A DNA stretch of 64,000 nucleotides from Chitinophagaceae bacterium (GCA_019752045.1 JAIEMP010000006.1:44569-108568); one strand, 5' to 3'; numbered from the stretch's first letter, positions 14,760 through 24,233 are shown. Numbers and translations are program-made. Notes: a model not told the origin generated them from the sequence alone.

Positions 14760-15335
14760 ATGAAAAAGAATCGTATCGTCTTTCTGCTAATTGTAACAAT
14801 CAGCATTTCAATTCTTAGTTTGCAAACAACCCGGGCACAAATAACGGTGCCGGCAAAAATTCAGAAATCGTTGCAGCCAAATAAAATTCCCGGTAATGTA
14901 CAGGTGCCGGGTAATCTGGTACAAAAAAATCTGGATCTTGCTGTTACCGAAATCAGGTTCTCCATTGTATCAGTGAAAGACCGGTATAATGGAACCGTTA
15001 AAATTGAAGGCATTGTAAAAAATACCGGAGGACTTAATTACACTTCTGGTGAAAATCAGCAAACAATTTTGCTTTATGAAGAAACACCCGGTCTTTCTCC
15101 AAAACTTGTTGCCTCAAGGAATTTTCGAAACCTGGCAGTAAATGGAACGGTATCGGTTTCTTTTACCAGGGCATGGCGCACCAGCGATGAGTTTCCTCCT
15201 TCATATACAGCGATCATTGTTTTTGATCCTGATATTTATCTGGATGGCAATACAAGTAATGATGATGCAAATTCTGCCAATAACAGACTAACAAAGCAAG
15301 GTGCAGAAATTAATTTGTTAAACTGGAAACGATAA
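14760..15335 (+). CDS. Secreted CARDB-like beta-sandwich protein
   Basis: 191 residues with a signal peptide (MKKNRIVFLLIVTISISILS, cleavage probably near RAQ). The mature part starts with a Pro/Gln-rich stretch and a single beta-sandwich resembling CARDB adhesion-type domains: LDLAVTEIRFSIVSV, IEGIVKNTGGLNYTSGENQQ and VSVSFTRAWRTSDE. It is the first gene of a four-gene run with gaps of 10, 12 and 8 bases, all encoding exported proteins. No function is known. Family assignment is weak because the domain is short. Confidence 0.6.
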   Translation: MKKNRIVFLLIVTISISILSLQTTRAQITVPAKIQKSLQPNKIPGNVQVPGNLVQKNLDLAVTEIRFSIVSVKDRYNGTVKIEGIVKNTGGLNYTSGENQQTILLYEETPGLSPKLVASRNFRNLAVNGTVSVSFTRAWRTSDEFPPSYTAIIVFDPDIYLDGNTSNDDANSANNRLTKQGAEINLLNWKR

Positions 15336-15345
15336 ATATTTAAAC

Positions 15346-16650
15346 ATGAAACAGTATTTCATTTTTGGTCTTGTACTGCTGCTGCAATACAATGGTATAG
15401 CCCAATCTATTCCTGAACGTGTAAAAGTAAAAGTGAAGCAACGGGTAGATGCGAAAGTAGAATCTACGATTGACAAGGGTTTAAATAAAGTTGAAGAGGG
15501 TGTTGATAATACCGGAAAAAAAGTAGTGAAGAAAAAAGATAAATCGTCAACATCAGATTCATCGAATACATCCGTTAAAAAAAATACATCAAAAAAACAG
15601 CCGGACGTTGCAGCGGGTGATACCTCCAAACCATCTGGTGGAACAGCTTTTTCGGATTTTGTTCCCGGAACAACTATTCTTTTTGCTGATGATTTTGAAA
15701 AAGATGCCATTGGTGATTTTCCGGCAGGTTGGAATACAAACGGAAGTGGGAGGGTTGTGCGTTTTGACGGCAGTGATGTAAAGTGGCTCGATATAGAACA
15801 TGGTTCTGTTGTTCATCCCATGCTTAAAAAGCCATTACCAGAAAATTTTACTGTTGAATTTGATTTGCTGTTAAGAGAAGAAGACGGGCTGCGAACTCCG
15901 TTGATTCATTTTGGATTAACTGCAGTAAACAATGTGCTGAAGGAATACCTTCCTTATGCTGAACGCTTTTATACCGGCATCTGGCATTACAATTCACGAA
16001 ATGAAAAGCAGATTGAATATGGCTTTAAAGATCCTGCAGGTACAAAGAACGATTTCCCGATTGGTAATTATGTAAATAAAATTCTGCACATCAGTATTGC
16101 AGTAAATAAAACCCGTGTACGTGTTTACTTCGATCAGACAAAGCTGATTGATTTGCCCATGGCATTGAATGAAAAAATGCGTAAAAATTTTTATTTCAGT
16201 AACGTAACGGTAATCCCTGCATCTGAAACAGGGATGTTTATCAGTGGTATCCGCATTGCACACGGCACAACCGATGCAAGGAGTTTAATTGTAAAAGACC
16301 TGCTGGAAAAAGGAAAAGCTTCTACCAACGAAATTTTATTTGATGTAAACAAAGACATCATCAAAAAAGAATCCTTCGTCATCATTAACCAGATTGGTGA
16401 AGCCTTAAAAACAAACCCTTCACTCAAAATAAAAATTGTAGGACATACCGATGCAGATGGTAAGCCTGCAGATAACCTTGCATTATCCAAGCGCAGAGCC
16501 GAAGCTGTGAGCAGTTATCTCATCAATAATTTCGGGATTGATGAATTCCGCATTACAACCGATGGAAAAGGTGCATCAGTTCCGGTTGCTGATAATAAAA
16601 CAGCCGATGGGAAAGCAAAGAACAGAAGAGTTGAATTCATAAAACAATAA
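15346..16650 (+). CDS. OmpA-family outer membrane or periplasmic protein
   Basis: 434 residues. A signal peptide ends near residue 20 (NGIAQS). Then follow a basic, low-complexity region rich in K, S and T (about 25-90), a middle domain (about 105-320) that looks like a laminin-G/concanavalin-like jelly roll (ADDFEKDAIGDFPAGWNTN, VEFDLLLREEDG, YTGIWHYN), and a C-terminal OmpA peptidoglycan-binding domain with KIKIVGHTDADG, LSKRRAEAVSSYLI and NRRVEFIKQ. It probably anchors to peptidoglycan and shows its jelly-roll domain in the periplasm or outside. Second gene of the secreted operon. Confidence 0.82.
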   Translation: MKQYFIFGLVLLLQYNGIAQSIPERVKVKVKQRVDAKVESTIDKGLNKVEEGVDNTGKKVVKKKDKSSTSDSSNTSVKKNTSKKQPDVAAGDTSKPSGGTAFSDFVPGTTILFADDFEKDAIGDFPAGWNTNGSGRVVRFDGSDVKWLDIEHGSVVHPMLKKPLPENFTVEFDLLLREEDGLRTPLIHFGLTAVNNVLKEYLPYAERFYTGIWHYNSRNEKQIEYGFKDPAGTKNDFPIGNYVNKILHISIAVNKTRVRVYFDQTKLIDLPMALNEKMRKNFYFSNVTVIPASETGMFISGIRIAHGTTDARSLIVKDLLEKGKASTNEILFDVNKDIIKKESFVIINQIGEALKTNPSLKIKIVGHTDADGKPADNLALSKRRAEAVSSYLINNFGIDEFRITTDGKGASVPVADNKTADGKAKNRRVEFIKQ

Positions 16651-16662
16651 CTCATACAGTAC

Positions 16663-18801
16663 ATGCGATTTATTATTCTATTACTCTTTGTTCCATGTTG
16701 GCTTGGCGCACAACAATCAAAAGCAGATGCAACGCAGATGTTAGAAGCGTTGAAGAAGTCCGGCTATGTTCGGCAGGAGGGAAACCACCTCATCTTTAAA
16801 GCAAAGCGAGCCAGTGATACTGCACAGGTAAGATTGATGTATGGCGCACTTTTCAGTAATACCAACTATACTATTGGTTTTGAAATTAATGGTCAGTATT
16901 TCGATAGCAGAAAAAATAATTCCGCTGTTATAACCGATGTAAAACGAAAACCTGCCGATACAGTGCTTACTGCTGCGCCTGTTGTGAAACAAGTACCAAA
17001 AGCAATGGTGCTGAATGCAGAGCAGTTGTATGTAAGCAGCGGTTCTTTCTTAATTAAAACAGGAAGAGATTATCGGTATATCACCTTACCAAGAATACAA
17101 AATGGCATTATTCCAAAAATTCTTAGTTATACGAATAATACTGAACAAAATTATTGGCAGTTTATTCCACAGCCGGATGGATACTATAAAATTAAAACCA
17201 GCGGTAATTTGTATTTGCAGGAATATAATAATGGGATTTATGGATATGGGGTGTCTTGCGGCAGTAACAATACAGCAATTCCTGACCGGCAGTTATGGAA
17301 ACTTTCAGGTGGAGAAAAAGGCCTGTATAAAATAGTTTCAAAAGAGGGCCGCTATCTGTCATTAACTGCAGCAACTGTAACTGAAGATGCAACCATTTCG
17401 GTTGATGCAACAGCATCATCAGTTGCAAATGCACAATACTGGCATCTCATTAAAATGGAAGGTGAGCCGAAAGTAATGACAGCTTTTGAACCTGTACAAC
17501 ATGGGTTTAAATTTGCAAATACGTTTGATAACAGCAGGTTTATTGCAGGTGTCCGTTGGGCTTTTGGTGGCCGCTGTGCAGGAATGATTTATGCTGCCCT
17601 TGATTATTACTTCAACCGAATTTCAATTCCTGCTGCAAATCAGTTGCCGCCGGAAGGTTCAATTCTCAGCACCTATATTTCGGCGAGGCAGGAGCAATCA
17701 ACCAATGCAAATATTGATCGCTTTACAGAGTTAAATATTAATCCGGGAGGCATCCGCACCAATGAATTTTTCAATTGGGGTTTGCAGAATACTGGTGGCG
17801 GCAGGCTGCAACAAATCCGTGCTGAGCTTGATGCAGGGAGGCCGGTATCAATTATTTTATTCAACCCGAGAGGTGATCTTATTCATTATCCGCATCATTG
17901 CGTAGCAGTGTTGGGTTACAGCTTAGGCCGATACCGTGGCGATTTGGGGCAGTATCGTTCCGATGTAAAACTATATGTATATGATCCCAATTTTCCGGAT
18001 GAAATAAAAGTGATGATACCAAACCTGGCCGATGACAATAATCCAAGATATGCATATGTGAACGCAAGTAAAGCAGAAGCTGATATTACAGAGTGGCTTA
18101 CCTATTTTCCAAATGCCGGCTACCGTGCAGTTACACCTGTTAGTAACAATGCGATTACGGGATGTCCTGCATCGCCTGGAATAATTTCCCGGGGTAACTA
18201 TAGCGGCGTTAACAGAAGCAATTATAATTTTAAATGTATAACAGCTGTTGCTACTAATTTTTATGGTTCAACCTGTGTGCAAACCGATTTCGAACGGGCT
18301 ATTCTTGATTCGGCAATATTTCACGGAGCAAATTTACGCAACAGTAATTTTTCAAGTACTTCACTTGCACGAACTAATTTTTTTGGAGCCGATTTAAAAG
18401 ATACCCGTTTCTTTTTTGCAAGAGGTGAGTTTACAAAATTTGAAGGTGCAGATCTTAAATTGGCCAAATTTAATTCGGCACAAATGATCAATTGTAATTT
18501 CATAGGCGCCGATTTATTCCAGGCTGAATTAACAGGTGGTAATTTTACCGGAACCCATTTTACACGTGCTTCACTAAGTCGTACGGCATGTGAAAATGCA
18601 AATTTCAACAATACAGAATTATCACTCACCAATTTTCAGCATGCGTTTTTAGTTGGAGCCAGTTTCAGGAATGCTATTTTCGAACGAACCGATTTCAGAA
18701 ATGCAGACCTCAGGAATGCCGATTTTACGGGAGCTGTTTTCAGAGGCAGATTGTTACTCGAAGGTGCCAATCTGGAAGGTGCTATCGGATTACCACGTTA
18801 A
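16663..18801 (+). CDS. Secreted ricin-like / papain-like peptidase / pentapeptide-repeat protein
   Basis: 712 residues with a signal peptide (LLLFVPCWLGA). Four parts can be read: an N-terminal domain (about 20-95); a beta-trefoil of ricin type (about 125-268) with three QxW-like repeats seen as NYWQF, RQLWKL and AQYWHL; a papain/C39-like domain (about 280-495) with candidate triad C305 (FGGRCAGM), H412 (HHCVAVLGY) and D441 (YVYDPNFPDE); and about 190 residues of pentapeptide repeats (A-x-L/F-x pattern from about 507 to 705), ending in LEGANLEGAIGLPR. The combination suggests a carbohydrate-binding secreted peptidase or a related cysteine hydrolase with a beta-helix stalk. I do not recognise this architecture as a named family. 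Confidence 0.75.
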   Translation: MRFIILLLFVPCWLGAQQSKADATQMLEALKKSGYVRQEGNHLIFKAKRASDTAQVRLMYGALFSNTNYTIGFEINGQYFDSRKNNSAVITDVKRKPADTVLTAAPVVKQVPKAMVLNAEQLYVSSGSFLIKTGRDYRYITLPRIQNGIIPKILSYTNNTEQNYWQFIPQPDGYYKIKTSGNLYLQEYNNGIYGYGVSCGSNNTAIPDRQLWKLSGGEKGLYKIVSKEGRYLSLTAATVTEDATISVDATASSVANAQYWHLIKMEGEPKVMTAFEPVQHGFKFANTFDNSRFIAGVRWAFGGRCAGMIYAALDYYFNRISIPAANQLPPEGSILSTYISARQEQSTNANIDRFTELNINPGGIRTNEFFNWGLQNTGGGRLQQIRAELDAGRPVSIILFNPRGDLIHYPHHCVAVLGYSLGRYRGDLGQYRSDVKLYVYDPNFPDEIKVMIPNLADDNNPRYAYVNASKAEADITEWLTYFPNAGYRAVTPVSNNAITGCPASPGIISRGNYSGVNRSNYNFKCITAVATNFYGSTCVQTDFERAILDSAIFHGANLRNSNFSSTSLARTNFFGADLKDTRFFFARGEFTKFEGADLKLAKFNSAQMINCNFIGADLFQAELTGGNFTGTHFTRASLSRTACENANFNNTELSLTNFQHAFLVGASFRNAIFERTDFRNADLRNADFTGAVFRGRLLLEGANLEGAIGLPR

Positions 18802-18809
18802 ACTAATAA

Positions 18810-20093
18810 ATGAATTGTATGTATAAGCTTCAACTTTTATTATTCTGTTTTTTGTTCGGTGCAGTTGCCTATGCACAACCCGATACTACACGCAGAGATA
18901 CTACATGGTCCGGTTCTCCGCATGCCCCTTACCGGAATGCCATTCTTGATGCTGATGTACTGGAAGGGCATACAGTTCCTCAATCAATAACCGCTACAGG
19001 GCAAAGAATGTGTTTTGATAAAAAGATGAAAATAAAAACAGTTACTTCACGTGGTCCTGCAGAGGTGTGTGTGTTCATTAACACCAAAATTGGTTTAATT
19101 GGTTATACTCCACTCAAACCGGGCAGTGATCCTGTTTGTGATATTAAAACGGATCTTTCAGATTTTCGGTTTAGTGTGATTGGGTTAAAAGGCAATGTGT
19201 ACAATTACATCAACAATAAAAAGAAAGATGTGCTTGAGCATTGGGTGCAAACAAGTAACAGCCAGCAATATCAATATCAATTCAGCAGCAGCGGGTCTAA
19301 TGTTGCATTGAGGAGAAAAACCGAACGGAGGGATTATTGCGATGGTAAAGTAAAAGCACAACTGTATAAAGTAGATGGAAAACCTGAAGAATGGTTTCTG
19401 TTTGGCAAACAATTTCCCGATGCAGTTATGATGACCCCGCAAAAATATCTGGGCACTTTTGCAGTAGGATACCAGTTCAGCGATAAAGGGTTGTTCATCA
19501 TTATGCAAATGGTGAGCAGCGGGCTCGATTCAAAAATCATCAGCATTGAAGATGTGGAAACCTGTTTTGATCCTTCACCTTTTAAAGTAATGGAAGATGA
19601 GCGGCAAACAAAAATGCAGCAAACGATTCAACGACAACGGCAGAAAATAGCACAGGAAGAAACAAAGCGTGAAAAATATCCATCCTGTCAAAATAAAAAA
19701 ACAACACTGCTCAATTTTCAAAAGCAAGCGTTGGACAGGCAGGAGCAAAACTTGCAGGAAGCAGGAACAGGAAATGCAATGCAGGAAGTGAGAACACAAC
19801 AGGCACAGGCAAACCTGATGAACTATGATGATGCCATACAGCAAATGATTTACGAAACGGAACTAAAACTTTGCAGGGCAGAACAACAGTTAAGTGAGAT
19901 GAGTGAGCAAACTTCTGCAAGCAGCAGACAGAAACAACAGGAAAAAATTACCTGTTTAAACAGGCAACTGGCTACACAAAGAAGTACACAGCAAACATTC
20001 CAGCGGATCAATACACAATACAGAAACGAGCCCGGTAAGCAATATGCCGAAAAAGCAAAGTTGTTTATGCGGGGTTTAGTTGGTTGTGATTAA
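18810..20093 (+). CDS. Secreted protein of unknown function with C-terminal coiled coil
   Basis: 427 residues. A signal peptide ends near AYAQP. The N-terminal half (about 25-260) is beta-rich with conserved-looking cysteines (QRMCFDKKM, AEVCVFIN, PVCDIKTD, RDYCDGK, VETCFDP). From about 265 to 410 the sequence is dominated by Q, E, K and R with heptad-like spacing and two further cysteines, i.e. a long coiled coil. I recognise no family. It is the last gene of the four-gene secreted operon and is followed by a strong hairpin. Its conserved spacing with the other three (8 bases) suggests a shared task. Confidence 0.6.
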   Translation: MNCMYKLQLLLFCFLFGAVAYAQPDTTRRDTTWSGSPHAPYRNAILDADVLEGHTVPQSITATGQRMCFDKKMKIKTVTSRGPAEVCVFINTKIGLIGYTPLKPGSDPVCDIKTDLSDFRFSVIGLKGNVYNYINNKKKDVLEHWVQTSNSQQYQYQFSSSGSNVALRRKTERRDYCDGKVKAQLYKVDGKPEEWFLFGKQFPDAVMMTPQKYLGTFAVGYQFSDKGLFIIMQMVSSGLDSKIISIEDVETCFDPSPFKVMEDERQTKMQQTIQRQRQKIAQEETKREKYPSCQNKKTTLLNFQKQALDRQEQNLQEAGTGNAMQEVRTQQAQANLMNYDDAIQQMIYETELKLCRAEQQLSEMSEQTSASSRQKQQEKITCLNRQLATQRSTQQTFQRINTQYRNEPGKQYAEKAKLFMRGLVGCD

Positions 20094-20102
20094 GGAGGGC
20101 AA

Positions 20103-20138
20103 AATGAAACGGGCTGAATTAATTCAGCCCGTTTCATT
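20103..20138. terminator. 36-base perfect palindrome, bidirectional terminator
   Basis: AATGAAACGGGCTGAATT is followed immediately by its reverse complement. It separates the secreted operon from the convergent yebC gene and can serve both. Confidence 0.85.
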
Positions 20139-20174
20139 ATTTCGTACTTCTAACTTCGTATTTGGTATTTGCAC

Positions 20175-20897
20175 TTATCCCATATTATGAAATACTTTCT
20201 GCACGTCTTCATCCTGTTCTAACCGTTCAATTAATTTACTTACATCCTCCGCCTGTTCATCTGTTACAGGAACAGTAGTAGTTGGCAGCCATTCCAGTTC
20301 GGCACTAATGGGAGTGATGCCTTTATCTTCCAGTGCTTTTTGCATATTACCAAAATCAGTAAAGGCACAACGAACAACCAAAATTTCTTCACCATTTTCA
20401 CCGGTACTTTCACCCAGTTCTTCCAAACCAAAATCAATCAGCTCCAGTTCAAGGTCCTCTGCATTCAATCCCTCCGGTTTCAGTTTAAACACACCTAATT
20501 TTTTAAACTGAAAACTTACACTGCCGCTGTTGCCCATTGCACCATGCCCTTTTGTAAAATGACTTTTTACATTCGCTACAGTGCGTACATGGTTATCAGT
20601 AGCTGTTTCAACAAGAATGGCAACGCCATGTGGCGCATAACCTTCATATAAAATTTCATCATAGTTCACCAGTTCTTTGCCCTGTGCCCTTTTAATAGCA
20701 GCTTCTACACGGTCTTTGGGCATACCCACACTTCTTGCGTTTTGAAAACATCTGCGAAGTGCAGCATTGGTATTAGGATCAGGTCCGCCGGCTTTTACGG
20801 CAATAATAATTTCTTTACCAATACGTGTAAAGTTCTTTGCCATTTTATCCCAGCGGGCAAACATGCTGCTCTTTCTTACTTCAAAAATCCGTCCCAT
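20175..20897 (-). CDS. yebC: YebC/PmpR-family regulatory or translation-associated protein
   Basis: 240 residues, the normal family length. The N terminus [20 protein letters not shown] followed by [20 protein letters not shown], then [21 protein letters not shown] and [19 protein letters not shown] are signature segments. The protein is cytoplasmic; members were described as DNA-binding regulators and more recently as ribosome-associated factors. In most relatives the start reads MAGHSKW; this copy has MGRIFE, a variant found in a Bacteroidota subgroup as far as I recall. No partner genes adjoin it. The stretch upstream contains a dispersed palindromic element. Confidence 0.92.
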   Translation of the reverse strand: MGRIFEVRKSSMFARWDKMAKNFTRIGKEIIIAVKAGGPDPNTNAALRRCFQNARSVGMPKDRVEAAIKRAQGKELVNYDEILYEGYAPHGVAILVETATDNHVRTVANVKSHFTKGHGAMGNSGSVSFQFKKLGVFKLKPEGLNAEDLELELIDFGLEELGESTGENGEEILVVRCAFTDFGNMQKALEDKGITPISAELEWLPTTTVPVTDEQAEDVSKLIERLEQDEDVQKVFHNMG

Positions 20898-21044
20898 TAT
20901 AAATCAGTTTTTTGTTTGTAGTTTTTAATTTTTTTGTTACCAGCTTCAACAATCTTTTCATCTGCATTGGCGTCGCACTCTTGTACAGATGATTTTTTAT
21001 TCGACAGATGAAGTGTTAGTGCAAAAGCATATTTTAAAACAACT

Positions 21045-21122
21045 GTCTGGCCTCCCTCTCTTTTGGAGAGGGAACGAGCCTGCCCGACTTTGTCATTCAG
21101 GCGGGGGGTGAGGCTTGGGCGC
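21045..21122 (+). repeat. GC-rich dispersed palindromic element, intergenic
   Basis: CCCTCTC (21054-21060) pairs with GAGAGGG (21066-21072) around TTTTG. A second part contains CAGGCGGGGGGTGAGGC. It resembles the elements inside the PhzF and HldD genes and lies between yebC and the APC permease terminator. The 299-base gap 20898-21196 holds only this element and the terminator; the open frame across it on the minus strand is judged non-coding. Confidence 0.6.
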
Positions 21123-21146
21123 AAATTTAGTGTAATGGCTGTAAAC

Positions 21147-21182
21147 AAAAAACCGTCCTGCTTTTAACAGGACGGTTTTTTT
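21147..21182 (-). terminator. Terminator of the APC permease gene
   Basis: ACCGTCCTG pairs with CAGGACGGT around CTTTTAA. The A run on the plus strand gives the U run for minus-strand transcription. Confidence 0.85.
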
Positions 21183-21196
21183 ATAGTGAAAACCAT

Positions 21197-22735
21197 TTAT
21201 TTTTTCTGTTCAAAATCAGAAGCATGAGGTAATATCTCATTAAAATTTTTAAGCTTACTGTGATGTCGGCTGTAAACAAAGTATACAACCAAACCAACAG
21301 CCATCCATGCAAAAGCAACTTTCAATGTTTGAGAATCCAAGCCAATGATCATTGCAGTACAGATGAGCACACCTAATGCTGATACTACAGGATAAATGGG
21401 CGTTCTGAAAGGACGCTCAATGTCTGGTTGTTTTACACGTAAAATCCAAACACCGGCACTCACCAGTACAAATGCAAACAAGGTTCCGAATGATGTAAGA
21501 TCACCTGCAACATGACCAGGAACAAATGCTGCAAACAACCCAACAAAAATGAAGAGGATCCAGTTGGCTTTGTAAGGTGTTTTATATTTTGGATGCAATT
21601 CGCCAAATGCTTTTGGTATCAACCCATCATTACTCATGGTATAGAAGATACGGCTCTGGCCCATCAGCATCACTAAAATTACAGAAGAGAAACCCGCAAG
21701 AATAGCAACAGTTACCGCCTGAGCAAGCCATCCATAACCTGTCATATATTGAGAAATGGCGTAAGCAACTGAAGCTTCTCTTCCTTTTTCAGGATCAACA
21801 AAATCTTTCCAGTTGGCAACACCTGTTAATACGTGACCAAACAAAATATAAAGAATGGTACAAACCACTAACGAACCGAGAATACCAATCGGCATATCTC
21901 TCTTTGGGTTTTTTGCTTCCTGCGCTGCGGTACTCACTGCATCAAAACCAATAAACGCAAAAAATACAATTGCAGCACCACCCAGCACACCACCCAATCC
22001 ATGTTTATTCCATCCGCTGTAATCGGCAATCACTTTACCCGCCTGATCAACAACAGGTGCTGTTCCTTCTGGTATGAGGTAAGGTGTATGATTGGCAGGG
22101 TTAATAAATTGCCATCCAAGTGCAATGAATAATATAACAATACCTACTTTAATAATTACGATGATCATGTTTACCATGGCACTTTCCTGTGTTCCCCTGA
22201 TCAACAATAAGGTTAGAAGCAATAAAATAACCAGAGCAGGAGCATTCATAATACCCGAATGATGCACACCGGAAGAATCGGTAAAGCTCTCAAAAGGGGA
22301 GTGGCTCCATTCATATGGAATCGCTCCTCCAAACAGCTTATTTAAATATTCGCTCCATGCAATAGATACTGTTGCCGCACCCAACGCATATTCCATAATC
22401 AGTGCCCAGCCAATGATCCATGCAATCAGTTCTCCCATTGTAGTGTAGCTGTATGCATATGCACTACCTGCAATGGGGATCATCGCTGCAAATTCTGCAT
22501 AACACAAACCGGCAAACGCACAACCTACTGCTGCAACAATGAAAGATAAAGTAACACCCGGACCGGCTGCCTGGCCGGCTGCTGCAGCCGTTCTAACAAA
22601 TAAACCGGCACCAATAATGGCACCAATACCCAATGCAACAAGATTGCCTGCACCGAGTGTACGTTTCAATCCTTTTTCACTGTCTTCGGCCTGAGCCAGA
22701 AGCTGGTGCAAAGGCTTTTTTGCAAATAAACTCAT
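21197..22735 (-). CDS. APC-family amino acid permease (CAT/YfnA-like)
   Basis: 512 residues with about twelve to fourteen membrane helices. The N-terminal cytoplasmic stretch KRTLGAGNLVALGIGAIIGA leads into helix 1, and GAAIVFFAFIGFDAVSTAAQ followed by EAKNPKRDMPIGILGSL is the signature of cationic-amino-acid-transporter-like APC proteins. The RPFRTPIYPVVSALGVLIC motif near the end is also typical. The long extracytoplasmic loop at about 120-165 is normal for the group. It transports amino acids by proton symport or exchange; the substrate is not readable. It stands alone on the minus strand, divergent from the symporter gene. Confidence 0.88.
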   Translation of the reverse strand: MSLFAKKPLHQLLAQAEDSEKGLKRTLGAGNLVALGIGAIIGAGLFVRTAAAAGQAAGPGVTLSFIVAAVGCAFAGLCYAEFAAMIPIAGSAYAYSYTTMGELIAWIIGWALIMEYALGAATVSIAWSEYLNKLFGGAIPYEWSHSPFESFTDSSGVHHSGIMNAPALVILLLLTLLLIRGTQESAMVNMIIVIIKVGIVILFIALGWQFINPANHTPYLIPEGTAPVVDQAGKVIADYSGWNKHGLGGVLGGAAIVFFAFIGFDAVSTAAQEAKNPKRDMPIGILGSLVVCTILYILFGHVLTGVANWKDFVDPEKGREASVAYAISQYMTGYGWLAQAVTVAILAGFSSVILVMLMGQSRIFYTMSNDGLIPKAFGELHPKYKTPYKANWILFIFVGLFAAFVPGHVAGDLTSFGTLFAFVLVSAGVWILRVKQPDIERPFRTPIYPVVSALGVLICTAMIIGLDSQTLKVAFAWMAVGLVVYFVYSRHHSKLKNFNEILPHASDFEQKK

Positions 22736-22886
22736 ACTTGATTGGTTATAGATTTTAGTAGACTAACAATAATAAGCTGGAAAAATAGAGATTTATTCTA
22801 AAATAGAGCCAAAAGATTTATTAACGGTGAGCCGAAGTACGCTTTCAAACCCGAATCTGTATATTGCGTCACATTAAAATTTTTAC

Positions 22887-24188
22887 ATGGGCAAGGGTAA
22901 CCGTTTAACTATCTATATCCTGGGAGCAATGGTGCTGGGCATTCTTGTGGGTTATGCCATACATGTTTCTGCTTCTGATGAATTCATTAAAAGCTTTTCA
23001 AAAAACATAAAACTCCTCAGCAATATTTTCATTCGCCTTGTTCAAATGATTATTGCACCATTAGTGTTTTGTACTTTGGTTGTAGGTATTGCTAAATTAG
23101 GCGATTTAAAAGCCGTTGGCAGGGTGGGTGGTAAAGCATTGCTTTGGTTTATTACTGCATCACTTGCCTCATTGTTGTTAGGAATGTTACTGGTGAATAT
23201 TTTTAAACCCGGTACATATATTGATCTCAGTCAGGCCGACACAGAAGGTGTGAAAGACCTGATGACCAAAACCTCTTCTTTTTCTTTACAGAATTTTGTG
23301 GAGCATATTATTCCCAAGAGTTTGTTTGAAGCTATGGCAACAAATGAAATTCTGCAAATCGTTGTCTTCTCTATTTTCTTTGGTGTAGCAGCTGCCGCTA
23401 TCGGCGATTATACCAAACCATTGGTTAAAGCACTGGATGTTGCTTCTCACATTATTTTAAAAATGGTAAACTATGTCATGAACTTTGCACCGGTAGGTGT
23501 GTTTGGTGCATTGGCGGCTGTAGTTGCTGCAAAAGGTCTTGGCATTTTTCAGTTTTATCTCATCTACTTTTTATACTTCCTGCTGGGTATTGCAATTTTA
23601 TGGTTTATATTAATTGGTGTTGGATATCTGATTCTCGGAGCAAGAATGAAAGTGTTGCTGAAACGCATCTGGGGCCCTTTATTAATTGCCTTCAGCACCA
23701 CAAGCAGTGAAGCAGTTTTTCCAAAACTCACCGAAGAGCTGGAACGCTTTGGCTGTAAAGACAGGATTGTTGCATTTGTATTACCGCTCGGTTATTCTTT
23801 TAATCTTGATGGCAGTATGATGTATATGACCTTTGCCAGCTTGGCTATTGCACAGGCATATGGCATTCATCTCGATCTCGGAACGCAGTTAGTAATGTTA
23901 TTGGTACTCATGTTAACCAGTAAAGGAATTGCAGGTGTGCCGAGAGCTTCGCTGGTTGTAGTGCTTGCAACCTGCGCCATGTTTAATATTCCGCCCGAAG
24001 GTGTGGCTTTGATTTTGCCCATTGATCACTTTTGCGATATGTTCCGCAGTATGACAAATGTTGTAGGCAACGCACTTGCAACAAGTGTGGTGAGCAAGTG
24101 GGAAGGTGAACTGGCCGATGAGCACGGCCATCATCATACACATCATCACGGGAATCATCCGCATGATCATCATGCACATGGTCATTAA
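22887..24188 (+). CDS. Dicarboxylate/amino acid:cation symporter (DAACS) with His-rich tail
   Basis: 433 residues of the glutamate-transporter fold. Visible motifs are the serine-rich re-entrant hairpin around STTSSEAVFPKL (about 272-283), the binding motif SFNLDGSMMYMTFASL in the place of the usual NMDGT, and ILPIDHFCDMFRSMTNVVGNA near the end. The family imports C4-dicarboxylates, glutamate or aspartate with Na+ or H+. The last about 22 residues contain 13 histidines in HGHHHTHHH and HPHDHHAHGH, on the cytoplasmic side by the usual topology, and are not part of the transport core. The DedA gene follows 45 bases downstream. Confidence 0.88.
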   Translation: MGKGNRLTIYILGAMVLGILVGYAIHVSASDEFIKSFSKNIKLLSNIFIRLVQMIIAPLVFCTLVVGIAKLGDLKAVGRVGGKALLWFITASLASLLLGMLLVNIFKPGTYIDLSQADTEGVKDLMTKTSSFSLQNFVEHIIPKSLFEAMATNEILQIVVFSIFFGVAAAAIGDYTKPLVKALDVASHIILKMVNYVMNFAPVGVFGALAAVVAAKGLGIFQFYLIYFLYFLLGIAILWFILIGVGYLILGARMKVLLKRIWGPLLIAFSTTSSEAVFPKLTEELERFGCKDRIVAFVLPLGYSFNLDGSMMYMTFASLAIAQAYGIHLDLGTQLVMLLVLMLTSKGIAGVPRASLVVVLATCAMFNIPPEGVALILPIDHFCDMFRSMTNVVGNALATSVVSKWEGELADEHGHHHTHHHGNHPHDHHAHGH

Positions 24189-24233
24189 GTATGTTCTTCT
24201 TTATTCAAAGTGTTTAAATTATCAAAAGAATTT

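Noticed and set aside
20897..21148. 83-codon minus-strand frame upstream of yebC
   Set aside because: It runs through the dispersed palindromic element and the edge of a terminator, has no recognisable domain, and its stop touches the yebC start. Treated as non-coding.
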